Below, piece after piece: positions 51,331-62,818 of a stretch of 64,000 nucleotides of DNA. Made by a program: the position numbers and the translations under genes. The DNA is from Bedellia somnulentella (Eukaryota; Arthropoda; Insecta; Lepidoptera; Bedelliidae): contig OY755186.1 of NCBI GenBank assembly GCA_963576735.1, positions 14,867,970-14,931,969 on the forward strand, read 5' to 3'. The stretch's first letter is position 1; the number at the start of each line of letters is the position of its first letter. The notes below the pieces were generated by a model that saw nothing but the letters and a program-made list of their open reading frames with translations, was not told where the DNA came from and did no database searches.

Positions 51331-51586
51331 CTAGTACGAGCGGTGTTTAAACTAGTTATCGCGTGGGATAAAGCAGCCATCTCTTACGCACTTACTTAGA
51401 ATCGTATACTGCCATCTCATTCTAACCGTTATCGCGTCGATAAAATAGCGCTCGTGCTTGCTCTTCTGGGTACTAGCACGAGTGACCTTTTAACTAGATA
51501 TCGCGTGATATAAAACAGCCATCTCTTTCGCACTTACTTATATCTTATACTGTCATCTCATTCTAAATATCGTGACGATAAAATAG
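51331..51586. repeat. Two direct repeats of about 115 bp
   Basis: 51331-51448 and 51472-51586 share CTAG-TACGAG, AACTAG, ATCGCGTG, CAGCCATCTCTT, CGCACTTACTTA, CATCTCATTCTAA and CGATAAAATAG in the same order. Each unit has an inner repeat of the ATCGCGT ... GATAAA element. GCTCGTGCTT between them is inverted relative to AGCACGAG. Confidence 0.8.
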
Positions 51587-51984
51587 TAACAATATCTAGA
51601 CAATGTCATGCCAGGTCTTCTGAACATTTGTGCACAGCCACAGACAATAAAATACTATATTTACACAGCAAATTATTCACACGGCATAACCACGCAAAGC
51701 TGCAGTTGCCCAAATAAAACCTATATGAGCATTTAATCCTGCATACTATCTTAATCAATCAATATTTGGTACAAATGACGTCACAGGTATACTAATACTA
51801 ATAACAAAGCATGTAAAACTCGGTCAGGGCTACTCTGAGTATTGGCAGTCACATGTAAATGCCATCTCACTGAGATGTATCATTATATACGTGATTGTCG
51901 ATGGCGAATATAACTGAACATGCGGTTTGGTGTTAATTTGCGTGCGTTACTTGAGATTTGTTTTTGTATTTATTACGTGACTCT

Positions 51985-52350
51985 TACATACATAGATATA
52001 CAGCTATTAAGCCCAAATAATATCATCCTCAGAATCAGAAGTAATAGGATAGGAAGGATAGCCTAATCTTCGGAATCAGAAGTTCCTCAACCACTTTAAG
52101 AAATTTAGTTAGGATAAGATTTTTCTTCGTACAAAACGGCGATATGCCTGCCCCCTATCACGTGAGTACACTGTTCATGCAAAACGTGGGTACCAGGTGA
52201 CAAAGTCACGAGATGTTCAGAAGTATTAGTACCTCTGCCAACCCCTTCGGGGATATTCGGCGTGCACGTTTATGTTATGTAAGATTATTCTCTATTATTT
52301 TTTTCATTTTTTGTCAGCTGTGTAGTGTCGGCTTAGAATAGCACTACCCC
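51985..52350. repeat. SINE-A and SINE-B fragments
   Basis: 51985-52118 is a decayed minus-strand SINE-A (ATAGATATACAGCTATTAAG). 52122-52283 is a plus-strand SINE-B 3' half (GCCCCCTATCACGTGAGTAC to GGGGATATTCGGCGTG) close to consensus. 52315-52350 is a SINE-A head scrap (TGTGTAGTGTCGGCTTAGAA). Confidence 0.8.
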
Positions 52351-54420
52351 CCCAACTAACATTTTGGTGTCAATTGCAGGTTTTAATATAGCTTTACTCT
52401 GTTTAAATGAGTAATAATTATCTCAGTTCTAACTTAAAATATTATAGAGGAGTTAGAAAATAAATTTAGTTCCAACAGTGGTTCTAAAACTTTAATGAAC
52501 GGTGTTAAACAGTTTTTAGAGTTAGAATAGTGCTAATCGCAGCAAGTACCGTTAAGATGTTATAGCCCAAACCTGTTTGTAGCACCTAAATCTACACAAC
52601 AGTGCTCGCTGACTCACGTTAACACTTATTGTTGTGTAGTTGTTGCCGCGGAGTGTCTTATAAGTCTTTAGGTATTATATTGAATATAAGGTGCAGGTAT
52701 TGGTTGTAAAAGAGAGTTGGTCAAGAGTATAGTAACTCAAAATACTAAAAGTGTTGAACAACTCATTTATATAGATTTAAGCTGTAATGTTCACTTTATT
52801 AAAGCAAATTGCGCTAGGCAGGTACACTTTAAAGATATTATAAAAATAATAGTGTTAGACAAAACTATGGACTTTTATTAACACTCCGAGGCAGGCCTTA
52901 ATATATTCAACAGGAAAGTCGTACTTTTTGGATTCTGTAATATTGGTACGAATGACCCAAAACCATCAAATAGTTTTGATAATATCCTATTAGATTATGT
53001 TGTTCCAGTAGTTACGAAAAATAAAGAAGATTCGCTACAAAGCAGAAATTTAAATAGCCCTAATACGAGCAATTTTGGTCAAGTTCGAGTGGAGGCATAA
53101 CAACATGGTTCCGTAGAACAAGAAAAAAAGGAATCTCCCACACTACACAGCTACTAGCTAAGAGTGAAATAAAAGGTCATTAAGTATCTTAATTGTGTGG
53201 CTTTGAATAGCACTGACCAATTTTTATTCACGTGACGTCAATGTTACGTGATATTTAGAAGTATATATACGCGTAAACATAAGAGATATTATGAAGCGGT
53301 GTTATATCTATTGAACTATAACGCTCACGGACATGTATATATATGTCTTATAATCAGTCTTCATGTTTCAGTTCCTGCTGGATTGTCGAATTTCAAGTAT
53401 TGACTGCCACTTTTGGGGATTTAATCATGGGACTTGCGAATATAAAATAATAAAGAAAAACATTGTTGTGTCAAATAAATTACGTATCACACATCGTTAC
53501 AAAAAATATTCAGATAACCTTTAGATACTTAAATATGTATAAAATAAGCCGCATTAGGCTAGATTGATTTATTATGACCAAGTACGTATAGACGTATTTC
53601 TTAAGTAAGCTCTTTGAATACGAATGGAAACTGAGTGAAGAGGCTAATATTTGTGAGGAGACCGCCAATAGTCTGAGAACAAAGAAAAAAACAACAGGTA
53701 TATAATTGATTCCTTCATTGAAGAACCCTAATCCAGTCAGTTTGTAAAATGCTTAGCCGGTTGTAGTGTCTTGGCTATAATAAGTGTAATTATTTAAGTC
53801 TATTATTGCACTGCTAAGTGTACTAAAGCCTGCACAATATTCTTGACTAAAGATGTTGTATCACAAAAAGTGTAATAGATGTCTTTAGTGACGACAAAAA
53901 CCTTCAATGTAAGTTCGCCATTGTTTTGTTGAACTAACCTATAAATTGACTGAATTATTCAATATTTGAAAACAAAATACTTCATTACTCATGTTATTTT
54001 TTCATTCCATTGATGCCACTTTATTTAAAACTACAAAAAAATACAAAAAATGGTAAAAAAATTGAAGTGTCTATGTTATTCATTGTATGTTTAATTTGAA
54101 ATTTTATGTAAATCTTTAATAAATTCCAAGCGCGTTAAAATTGAGATGGAAAACATGGTATACACTTACCGTAAAATCACAACGGCAGATCGTTTTCACT
54201 TCACAGTAACTTGAATACTTATATGTTTACTATCCTTCTGCCAATTATTATCTCGCCATGATGTTACACTAGATCTGGTACACAATTTTATGATAGAACT
54301 AAATACAATTGGTTAGTAAATATACTCAAGTAGCGGCATGATCCTTACTTGAGAATATTTTACATAACTAATACGCTTCAAAGTGACATATATACAACTG
54401 TTTAATAGGTCTAATAAACA
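52351..54420. other. 2 kb with only SINE-B scraps
   Basis: 53228-53285 (TTCACGTGACGTCAATGTTA) is a degraded plus-strand SINE-B; 53296-53330 (GCGGTGTTATATCTATTGAA) is a minus-strand head scrap. The rest (including an AGTTAGAA-rich patch at 52430-52520) has no feature I recognise. No exon-like stretch was found. Confidence 0.4.
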
Positions 54421-54592
54421 TTTCCAAAAGTGGCTGAAAAATTTCTAATTCCTTAGCTCTGGCTACCCTTTCTAGGGATTTACAGCCGTACATACATACA
54501 TACTACATACATACATACTACATACATACATACATACATGTAATCACGGCTATAAATCCCTTAACGGGGTAGCCAGAGCTTCGGAATGAGTA
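54421..54592. repeat. SINE-A tails facing across a CATA microsatellite
   Basis: Plus-strand tail (54421-54490: TTCCAAAAGTGGCTGAAAAA to GGGATTTACAGCCG), an array of CATA with CTA breaks (54490-54540), then a minus-strand tail (ATCACGGCTATAAATCCC to CAGAGCTTCGGAAT). Another tail-to-tail SINE-A pair. Confidence 0.8.
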
Positions 54593-55149
54593 TATGTATG
54601 TCAAATAATTTGATACGTTCACGTATGTGTTGGCTGAATCAAGTGTATAGAAAGCTTTGAGATCAGAGATAGTCTAATCATGGAGAAAAGACAGTATAAA
54701 TTGCAACCTTTTATTTCAACTAAATTGCTCGTACTACTTTGCAATGTGAAACCAAGAACGAAAGCTGAACTAAGCACAAAATTGTATCACTGATTTTGTT
54801 ATGAAATGTCATCTTGTGATGTCATGCGAGTAAAGTGGGTAGGAGCAATTTTCTATTTACCGATGAATCGCCGCTTTGATACAGTTTTCTAAAATCGAAA
54901 GTTTGTTCATCTTTTCTAGGTCTTATTAGATCTCCTCTACTTACTGAAAGCTTTACACTTGAAGTAGGGTGGCCAGAGTTTGGAAACTATATGAACTTGA
55001 CCGATTTTGGAAGATAAAGTGGTAAAAATATGTAATATAGAGCACCTAAATAATTCGTGTTTCCTAATTCGGTTGAAAAAAATTGCTACTGTGAAATTCG
55101 ACTATTGATGGTGTATCCTATCATTTAAATCAGTTTCATTGTTGTTATG
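54593..55149. other. Spacer, nothing recognised
   Basis: A faint minus-strand SINE-A trace at about 54962-55030 (GTAGGGTGGCCAGAGTTTGG); otherwise unidentified. Confidence 0.4.
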
Positions 55150-55385
55150 TCTGTGTAGCATCGGCTTAGAATAGCACTACCGCGTTTTTTCCCGTGGGTG
55201 TACGTAAGAAGTGACTAAGGGTATTGGGGCTTTTTAACGGATTTTTGGGCGATGCAGTGGATTTGATTAACTTTTATTTTACTATGTTTTCCCCACTTCA
55301 CTTCCAAAAGTGAGGAATTTCATATTCCGAAGTTCTGGTTACCCCTTCTAGGGATTTATAGTCGTGAGTATATGCATATATGTTT
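55150..55385 (+). repeat. SINE-A, nearly full length
   Basis: GTGTAGCATCGGCTTAGAAT to AGTCGTGAGTATATGCATA, with a short loss at the B-box-like site (GATGCAGTGGATTTGATT). Confidence 0.83.
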
Positions 55386-55539
55386 GTTAAGAGGAATTAC
55401 GTGTTATTTAAACAATATTCTTATACTACAAGGTAATATACCTTTGCGTAAATTTAGCGACAAATGGTAATGTAACAAACTTTCAATTACTGACAAATGA
55501 TGATTAATCGTTTTATTTTCAACATTGTAACAATTTTAC

Positions 55540-55676
55540 GACCGATTTCTGAATTGAGTATTCCAGCTGAGAACAACTTAACAATCCTTCTGTCGCATTG
55601 AAACGTTAACAAATGAATGAGACATAACGATACTTAAGTCGTTCTCAGCTTGAATACTCAATCCAGACCGATTTCT
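55540..55676. mobile_element. 115-bp MITE with long target duplication
   Basis: The element at 55551-55665 has inverted ends of about 32 bp (GAGTATTCCAGCTGAGAACA at the left, complement at the right with a few mismatches), flanked by GACCGATTTCT on both sides (55540-55550 and 55666-55676). An 11-bp repeat (or 8-9 bp if part is chance) points to a MULE- or hAT-like rather than mariner origin. Confidence 0.72.
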
Positions 55677-55980
55677 CCGATTTGGCGTTAGTCTATGTAA
55701 AAACACTAGACAAACTTAGCCTGTACATACATTATAAAAAGTCATATAAAGGTAAAAAAAGACACCTTCAATTGCAACCAAATTTGTCAAATATGTACTT
55801 GCAGGTGGCAGATCCCTCACATAAAAAAAACGATTCCACCGTTTTGGCGACTAGTTATATTCTCTGTTTGCAATTAATCAGTGATAGGCTCATGATTTCT
55901 AATGCGCATCTTTTGTTATACTTCTATTACAAAGTAGTCACTATTTTAAAATATGAAATCTTTCCTAAGTACATAATATA

Positions 55981-57082
55981 GTACATACGGCTACAAATCC
56001 CTAAACGTGGTAAGCAGCGCTTTGGAATGTGAAATTCCTCAGCCACTTTTTGAAGTAGAGTGGGGAAAAGAACGTAATCTATACTTATAATAAATCTGTA
56101 GAGTGGTCAATATAGTCATGAAATATATTTTCAAAATAACTATCAGGGGGTGATTGATTAGTGATCGATACGGATGCCAAAAATGCAATCAGTAAAATTT
56201 TTGACGGTCTGTCTGTCTGTCTGTCGGTTTGCATGTTCGTAATGGAAACAAAAACTACTCGACCGATTCTAACGAAACTTGGCACAATTATTCTTCATAC
56301 TCCTAGGCAGAATATAGTTTCAACTGAGTAGTGATGGGGAGTATGGGGAAATTTTGGGAAAACGGGAGAAGTCACTCCATTTTTTAAAGTTCCGTCGCGT
56401 GTGCAGCCTTAATGGTTAAAGTTGCATAGTCATAATAACATATGTTACTGAACATTTCATGAACAAAAACATTCAAATTATATGTAACTCCTGATATATA
56501 TCTTAGAAGTTCGGAGCATTTTTATTATATTTGTTTACTATTACTTAATAATACCCTCATTCATCTCTATTAAAAAAATACATTATTACCTATTGAATAA
56601 AAAAGAAACATAGAAATCGGTATAGAAACACCAAACTTATACATGAAATAAGCCATCGCGCCCGTGACCAAAACCAAATCCTTACTATTTTTCCAGCGCC
56701 AGCAGTTTCTATTTTAGATTGTTATAAATACTTCATAGCTTTACTCAACTTCACCTCAACCTAAAAATTTGCTTTTTAACGGAGACGGAGATGTTGAACC
56801 GTTCATAAGAGCGCATTCAAAATCACCAAGCTACACTGTTCAGGAGTGCTTTAAACTGCAATCATTACGCTAAATTTCACAAAGTTTGAGCAATGATTGA
56901 AGAAACCTCAAATATTTAAAAACAACGATACCCGTGTGAAGCTGGGCCAATCCACTAGTAATAAATAAAATTGTTGGTGACGAGTCTCCAACCGCGACGC
57001 CGAAAAACCATCCCTTAGTCGCCTCTCAGGACACCCATGGGCAGAAAGGGGTAGTGACATTCTAAACCGGCACTACATCGCA
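55981..57082 (-). repeat. SINE-A split by a Helitron
   Basis: 55981-56077 (ACGGCTACAAATCCCTAAAC to GGGGAAAAGAACGTAA) and 56959-57082 (TAATAAATAAAATTGTTGGT to CCGGCACTACATCGC) join without loss or duplication, as expected for Helitron insertion between A and T. Confidence 0.85.
56078..56958 (+). mobile_element. Non-autonomous Helitron (881 bp)
   Basis: 5' end TCTATACTTATAATAAATCT, inner CTGTCTGTCTGTCTGTCGG and ACTCGACCGATTCTAACGAA as common in lepidopteran Helitrons, 3' end CCCGTGTGAAGCTGGGCCAA then CCACTAG before T. Insertion is between A (56077) and T (56959) with no target duplication. No Rep/helicase coding. Confidence 0.85.
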
Positions 57083-57344
57083 AAAACGGTTGCCTAAGTA
57101 TTTTAATAATTTAACATTCACCAAACGTATTTAACGATAAAAGATCCGATAATGAGTGCGAATGTAAAACAAGAATTTGGTATTTTAATTAAGCGATAAA
57201 ATTGATGGCAAATTACGGTAATTAATTTACTAATTTCATCAAATTAACGAGGAAGATTGCATATTAGTTGTTAATTTGTAACTTAACTAATGAGTTTTCA
57301 AAAAACAAATGTGTATTTATAATCCTGTGAAATTAAATACACAT
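57083..57344. other. AT-rich spacer
   Basis: No feature recognised. Confidence 0.45.
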
Positions 57345-57905
57345 TCTTACGTCTCTAAATCCAAAAAAGGAAATACAGAGCTTAAGAAAAATGTCATTGT
57401 GTGAATTTACTAACTATATCCATGGCTATTCGGAATTCTTTAATTATGTTTCCAAAAAGTGGGTATCAGAAAATAACGCCAGATCGACCCACAATCACTT
57501 GTAAATCTATACTAATATTATAAAGCTGAAGAGTTTGTTTGTTTGAACGCGCTAATCTCAGGAACTACTGGTACGAATTATAAAATTATTTTTGTGGTGG
57601 ATAGTTCATTAATTGAGGAAGGCTTTAAAGGCTATATAACTTCACGCTGCAGCCAATATGAGCCAAGAATTAATGGAAAATGTGGAAAAAATGGGGAAAA
57701 TTATTAATCTTTGAGGGCTTCCGTTGTTTGTTTGAACGCGCTGATCTTAAGAACTGCGCGATGGTATTGAAGCTATAAAACTTCCTAATCGCAATCATAA
57801 TAACATAAATCGACGAGAACGAAGTCGCGGGCAACAGCTAGTCACTTTAGACGACACCGACGGAAAAAATTGGTCGGTGCTATTCTCAGTTGACACAACA
57901 GAGTA
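57345..57905 (-). repeat. Decayed SINE-A split by a second Helitron
   Basis: 57345-57505 (TTACGTCTCTAAATCCAAAA, GTTTCCAAAAAGTGGG) and 57842-57905 (TCACTTTAGACGACACCGAC to TCTCAGTTGACACAAC) fit the two sides of an old minus-strand SINE-A. Confidence 0.65.
57506..57841 (+). mobile_element. Non-autonomous Helitron, Lep1-like (336 bp)
   Basis: 5' TCTATACTAATATTATAAAG with GTTTGTTTGTTTGAACGCGC and GGAACTACTGGTACGAATTA; 3' GAAGTCGCGGGCAACAGCTAG before T. This is the compact Lep1-type form known from Lepidoptera. A at 57505 and T at 57842 flank it. GTTTGTTTGAACGCGCT occurs twice (57537 and 57727), a partial internal duplication. Confidence 0.85.
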
Positions 57906-58159
57906 TGTGAATTTTTGTTATATCAAAATTGAGAATTTAGTTCTGTAAAAGAATTATATAATAGGAAAAAGCTTATTTCACATCATATCGCAATAGAAAT
58001 ATTTACAAAAACATAGTAAAAAGGCAAAAGTACGATTGGTGGTCTTATTATAATGACATTATTCTCAAAAACAAAATGATTCTCAAAATATTAATATTTT
58101 TTTAGTTATAGTTTATTAATCACACGAATCTTTAAGTTAATTATAAAACTTAATTTTGC

Positions 58160-58266
58160 AATTTTTTTCCCATTAAACGTTCAAAAGTGGCTGAGATTTT
58201 TTTATTCTGAAGCTCTGGCTACCCATTTAAGGGATTTATTGCCGTGAGTATATATATGTTTGTATG
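58160..58266 (+). repeat. SINE-A 3' fragment
   Basis: TTCAAAAGTGGCTGAGATTT to GCCGTGAGTATATATATG. Confidence 0.82.
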
Positions 58267-58359
58267 TATATTGTCATTATGATGTGGATGCAGAACAAAT
58301 TTTTCCATGTTGGTTATATTTGTAAAAACTACTTCATTACTTTTATGAAGGACCAAATT

Positions 58360-59736
58360 TAAGTACCGTAAGAGCGGGTTACTTTAGCTCTAGCGGGTAA
58401 CTATGGCTCAAACCGGAAAAAAAATAAACTTCCCACCTCACCGTTATTATGGTGGCAAACTATCTAGTTGAATTTGCCAATGTTAGATGGCGGTATTAGC
58501 ACTCGTTTTTTATTGGTTGCACAGTTCTGACATGAGTTTTCACTGTCAGTTTGAATTCAAACTTACCTGCCATGAACACTTGGACGATTTACGTCTGCAA
58601 ACTTTCTTGTGAAACAGTGGGTTTTAGCTAAGTTTTACTTTATTATTTTATTTGTTGTGGTCAGAAATTTATTCATAAGTAAAATAACGGCAGAAACTAT
58701 AGTGTTATCATAAGTTTGAGTACTAAAATATTCAAAATTAAGTGTGGGGTTACTTTAAATCATATATTCGGGTTACTTTGGCTGTTCAGCCAATGTTACT
58801 TTATCTTTATCTTTTACAATGTTGTCTTTGAACTACCTAGACTATGAATGACCCAGACAAGGGTCGATACAGCAGGACCAAAAGCGGATGGATAGATACA
58901 GTGACCTTTGAGGATTGGTTTATCTTAAACAACGTTAAACATCTCATTCCCATTCTTAGGAAAAAAGATGGATAAAAGAGCCTAGAAGATCCTAAAGAGT
59001 CCTAACGTCCTGTCGGACTGTGAAAATCCAAACATTGCGTTCGTTTATTTGCCTCCTAATGCAATACACATTCTTCACCCACTGGATGTTGCTTACTTTA
59101 GGCCACTTAAATGCAAGTGACGTCAAATTCTATTGGACTGGAAGAGCAAGGCCCACTACACCAAACGATCAAATTCCTCGCCTGTTGACAACAAGTAAAA
59201 TAACGATGATTCTCATTCATAAGACTGGCTGATTAGATACTGTATGACTTAAGTTCCTACTATTTTTGATATTTTATTAGTATACAGTAAAAATTACGTT
59301 TTTATAATAAATATTATAAAGTTTTTAACATTTTGTTAGCTTGCTGCTTGTTGATTTTGGAAAAAAAATGTTTTGCTAAAGTTTTCTTTGAAAATTAAAA
59401 TTTTTTATATGTCAGATGTTTCTTTTGTTTATATTCTATCACTTAAAAGTGTTTAAATTGGCTAAGTATTTGATTAAGTATCGTTATGGAGTGTAAAAAA
59501 AATGCAAGCCAAAGTTACCCTCTTTTTAGAACAACTTTGGCTCAAAGTACAAAAAAATATAAAAAAATATGGTCACAGTTTTAATAAAAAATATATATAT
59601 TTCTGGTTAGTTTTGATCCTCATAAACCATTTAAAACCAATAAACTGTTATAAACTCTTACCCCAACTCTACAGTAGTGATTTTTATAAAATTGTTAGAA
59701 AAAAGTAGCTAAAGTAACCCGACTTTACGGTACTTA
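58360..59736. mobile_element. Decayed pogo-like DNA transposon
   Basis: The element at 58362-59734 (1373 bp) has inverted ends of about 28 bp: AGTACCGTAAGAGCGGGTTA at the left against AGTACCGTAAAGTCGGGTTA on the complementary right end, both followed by CTTTAGCT. Flanks are TA inside TTAA. GGTTACTTT-type motifs recur inside (58745, 58770, 58795, 59514). It contains a decayed DDE transposase (58844-59200). Confidence 0.85.
58844..59200 (+). pseudogene. Remnant of a pogo/Tigger-type DDE transposase
   Basis: First frame from 58844: GRYSRTKSGWIDTVTFEDWF then ILRKKDG and a stop. After a frameshift and loss of the core DNLPSH part: NPNIAFVYLPPNAIHILHPL, DVAYFRPLKCK, stop, RQILLDWKSKAHYT. The SGWID ... 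F..WF and F.CLPPN..H..QPLDV.FFRPLK pattern is that of pogo/Tigger (jerky-type) DDE endonucleases. The first acidic residues and the DNA-binding domain are not seen, so it cannot act. The 70-codon frame at 59020-59232 is a shadow of this. Confidence 0.8.
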
Positions 59737-60500
59737 AATTATGACATAATTTTATAATATTAAAATTATGTTGAGTAAATTTCATTAATGTTAATCACCA
59801 AAAATAATGTTGTACAAGACGATGTTAAAAGGTAATTAGTAGTTGTCTTTAAAATATTATATAAAATGATTGTTTACTTAGATAAAAATTATGCAAATGC
59901 CTATAAAGCCCTTTAAATAGCATCGGCCACTTTCATTAGCCGAGTTGGCTTAAAATATCACTATCTATTACATAAAAGAGCATACACGAAAGTAATCTTT
60001 ATAGTCTCTGCCTACATCAGTGTCAACTAATGACACATGCGTTTGTTTTCATGCCATTCTAACATAATAGATTTTTAACATGAGAATTCTGGCAAAAAAA
60101 TTGACAATATTGGTCAATAGTCAATTTCAAAAGCCAATTTCACAATTGTAATAAATCATCCTCTTGCTCGGTATATTAAAAGCTCAATGAAAACTGTCTT
60201 AGCTCTTAAGTGAGTTAATCAGAATCTTTTGCTACTTGTGGTACTTAAGAGGGGAAAATAATGTGAAATATATTAATTAGGAGGATAGGATTTCATTAAA
60301 ACTTCAAGAAACCACACATTGAATGGATTTACTTCTATAAATCACCCCAGAAACTATTAAAATGCTGCATTGTTATTTATAGCTTCCGGACAAATTAGAA
60401 TCACAAATTAATAAACTTATCTGATTAACCGATAAACATGATTTCATAAATTTCAAATGCAATTAACTTATTGATCAATCAAGTAAATACAACGATAAAA
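59737..60500. other. Spacer with a LINE/SINE scrap
   Basis: 59930-60060 retains a SINE-A-head-like GAGTTGGCTTAAAATATCAC and a LINE-alpha tail TAGTCTCTGCCTACATCAGT. The rest is unassigned. Confidence 0.4.
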
Positions 60501-60559
60501 AAGTTTTCGATTGCATGAAATGATGATAAAAAAGTGTTCAACAGATCTGCAAAGGTAAT

Positions 60560-60882
60560 GATTGAAGCTTATTTTTACGCTTATTTAGTTTATGCGATCT
60601 CTACTACGGTAGAGTGGTGTCGAATAATATTTCGTTTTCGATTAGCATTTCGTTTCATCAGACATTCTGCGTTCGCATCGCATTCACGATTAGTAACTAC
60701 TCTCTTCTCGTTAGTTGTTCTCGGGTTGCGGCGAGTCGTACACGCTCGCTCGGAGCACCGCTCAATTTGAAAAATAAAAGTTTTTTTAGTTGGCGGTAAA
60801 TTTATTTGAATTGGTCGTGGTGTGCAGTGATTATTGTGATTATACTAATTGATTGGACACACGGCATTCACACAAATTCCTT
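60560..60882 (+). promoter_or_regulatory. Candidate promoter and first non-coding exon
   Basis: A GC-richer island (60655-60770: TCATCAGACATTCTGCGTTC, GGTTGCGGCGAGTCG, CTCGCTCGGAGCACCGC) free of repeats is followed by a leader-like stretch and ends at CACAAATTCCTTG|GTATGT, which resembles a splice donor at 60883. No start codon with a meaningful frame precedes it, so it would be a 5' UTR exon of a gene lying to the right of the window. This is inference from composition only. Confidence 0.3.
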
Positions 60883-62084
60883 GGTATGTACTGTTTTAAA
60901 AATTATATTTAAACATTTTTATCACAATAAATGATTAACCGGAACCAAATATTTTACTATTTTAATCAAACATTTATAAAACTACGTTTGTTCTGTTAAC
61001 CTAGTCGTTTATCACGTATAGCATTAAAAATATTATTATTTCTTCCCCAAGTTATTTAAGTATTGCTGTGAACACCAAATATTTTCGTGTTATTTGTTTA
61101 CATTTGCACGGTTTCATATTTGTTTTACAAATGCTTTGGATCGTCAAGTTGATCTCTTATTGTGATAACAGTGGAATTGTCTCATATCGTTGGATATCTC
61201 GTACGTAACCAATGCAAGTTGCTCAAACAAAAAGTTTAACATAGTTGTAATACAAGAGTTAAAGTCATACGGGTGATTCATTCGATAAGTCGGGTGTGCC
61301 TCAAGGTACATTCTTGGACCCAGCTTTTGAATTAATGATTGTGAGGTGTGTACTACTAATGAGTGTTTGCGCTTGAATAATGTTAAAACCATGCGCAGTA
61401 AGTTAATATATCAGTTTTATAAACTTTGCTTATAAGGAACTTTATAGCTTTTTATTCCAAAATAGTTTGATATTTATTTTGTAGTTCTTGCATCGATATA
61501 GAACTTACAAGTGAATTAAATAGGTAAACGTCCATAATACGTAGTATTTCAATGCAATTTTCATTAGAGCAGTTTAATGAAAGTATACTACTGTTTGAAT
61601 TTAAGTACTTAAGCATAATTTAAGTAATACGAATTGCAAAATAACATTTATTTATTATTTCAGGGACCACAAAACATAAAGTATAAAATTAAGATAAATC
61701 ATATTTACTCTTCCGCTAGGAACACGTGTGAAATTTTAATAATCTTCCCCGATAATATAGCATTGCAATTCATAAAACAACAATTCAAAAGAATCACCAA
61801 ACGTATGTAGTCATGAAAAGTAATCTTTAACTTATCTCGAAGCATAAAAAGAGAAATTTGATTCGATAATTCGTATCAGGTGCACTTATCAATAAAAAGA
61901 GCAATAAAAAATATTAATATGAAATAATGACTCACTTTGCGTGATGGATGGGTTTTTCTGTAATTATTAAATTTAGATACAATATTGACAGAACATTCAC
62001 GCCGCTTATCTAATTAATATGTGTTGTGTTAAGTAAACCCCTTATGAATAAATAAAGGATAAAGATGATAAGAAAGAAAAAATT
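60883..62084. other. Unassigned AT-rich DNA
   Basis: Possible first intron of the gene proposed at 60.6 kb. AACATTCACGCCGCTTATCT at 61990-62010 is a minus-strand SINE-B scrap. Nothing else recognised. Confidence 0.4.
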
Positions 62085-62256
62085 CGACAAAGGCGAGGAT
62101 CGAACCCGCCACCACGGGTATACGCCCTCGTCGCTCTGCCAATTGAGCTACCGATGTCGCCGGTTCGATCCCCGCCTGTGTCGTAATTTTTCTTTCCTTT
62201 ATTTATTAGTAATAATCCCTACATGAGGTTTTCATGAACAAAAACATTCAAATCTC
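62085..62256. repeat. SINE-C head-to-head hybrid
   Basis: A minus-strand tRNA-like head (62092-62160: GAGGATCGAACCCGCC ... CTCTGCCAATTGAGCTACCG) joins a plus-strand B box and tail (62160-62256: CCGGTTCGATCCCCGCCTGT, CCTTTATTTATTAGTAATAA, CATGAACAAAAACATTC). The plus half lacks its A-box portion. Confidence 0.8.
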
Positions 62257-62339
62257 ATATGACTTAAAGAGGATATTAATGAGTAAAATTCAGGCACATT
62301 GCCACTTTGTACGAACTTTAGATATAACTACTAAATGAA

Positions 62340-62730
62340 ACTTAGCCTATGTGAACGGAGGACGACTACAGAGGATAGATTTAAATCAAATAGAGAATGT
62401 GTTCAAAAAATAGGCGTCCGAAATTACAACAGCAAAAGAACATGTATGAAAGGATTGATGAATGAGAATGAAACTCGATAGCTTTTCTAGAATGGTTCAA
62501 TGTCGCAATCAATAGTCTTTGCTTTCCCCAATACCGCGAGTATAAGTATGTATTAAACTCAGTGTGTTCGTACAAAAGGATGATAGGCCTGTCCCCTATC
62601 ACGTAAGTACACTGTCCAAGACAAATGTGGGTACTCGGAACACCAGGTGACAAAGTCACGTAACGGTCAAAAGTACCTCTGTTAACACTTCGGACCTTCG
62701 GATATATACCGCGTGAACGTCTAAGTCTTT
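62340..62730 (+). repeat. LINE-alpha tail and SINE-B fragment
   Basis: 62340-62556 is a diverged LINE-alpha 3' end (GTGAACGGAGGACGACTACA, AAGAACATGTATGAAAGGAT, TAGTCTTTGCTTTCCCCAAT). 62560-62730 is a SINE-B 3' half (GATAGGCCTGTCCCCTATCA to CGCGTGAACGT). Confidence 0.75.
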
Positions 62731-62818
62731 TGAGAAAGCCACTTAAGTGGATTTCCTCACGATTATTCCTTAACTAAATTTATATTTAACACTGAAACAG
62801 TAGATGTGATATATTTTT

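Noticed and set aside
58360..59736. piggyBac or Kolobok element because TTAA flanks it.
   Set aside because: The transposase remnants look like pogo/Tigger DDE. TTAA here is consistent with a TA duplication next to an A/T terminal base, so pogo-like is preferred.
61144..61392. 82-aa minus-strand ORF.
   Set aside because: No family features, no splice context and AT-rich codon use like intergenic DNA.
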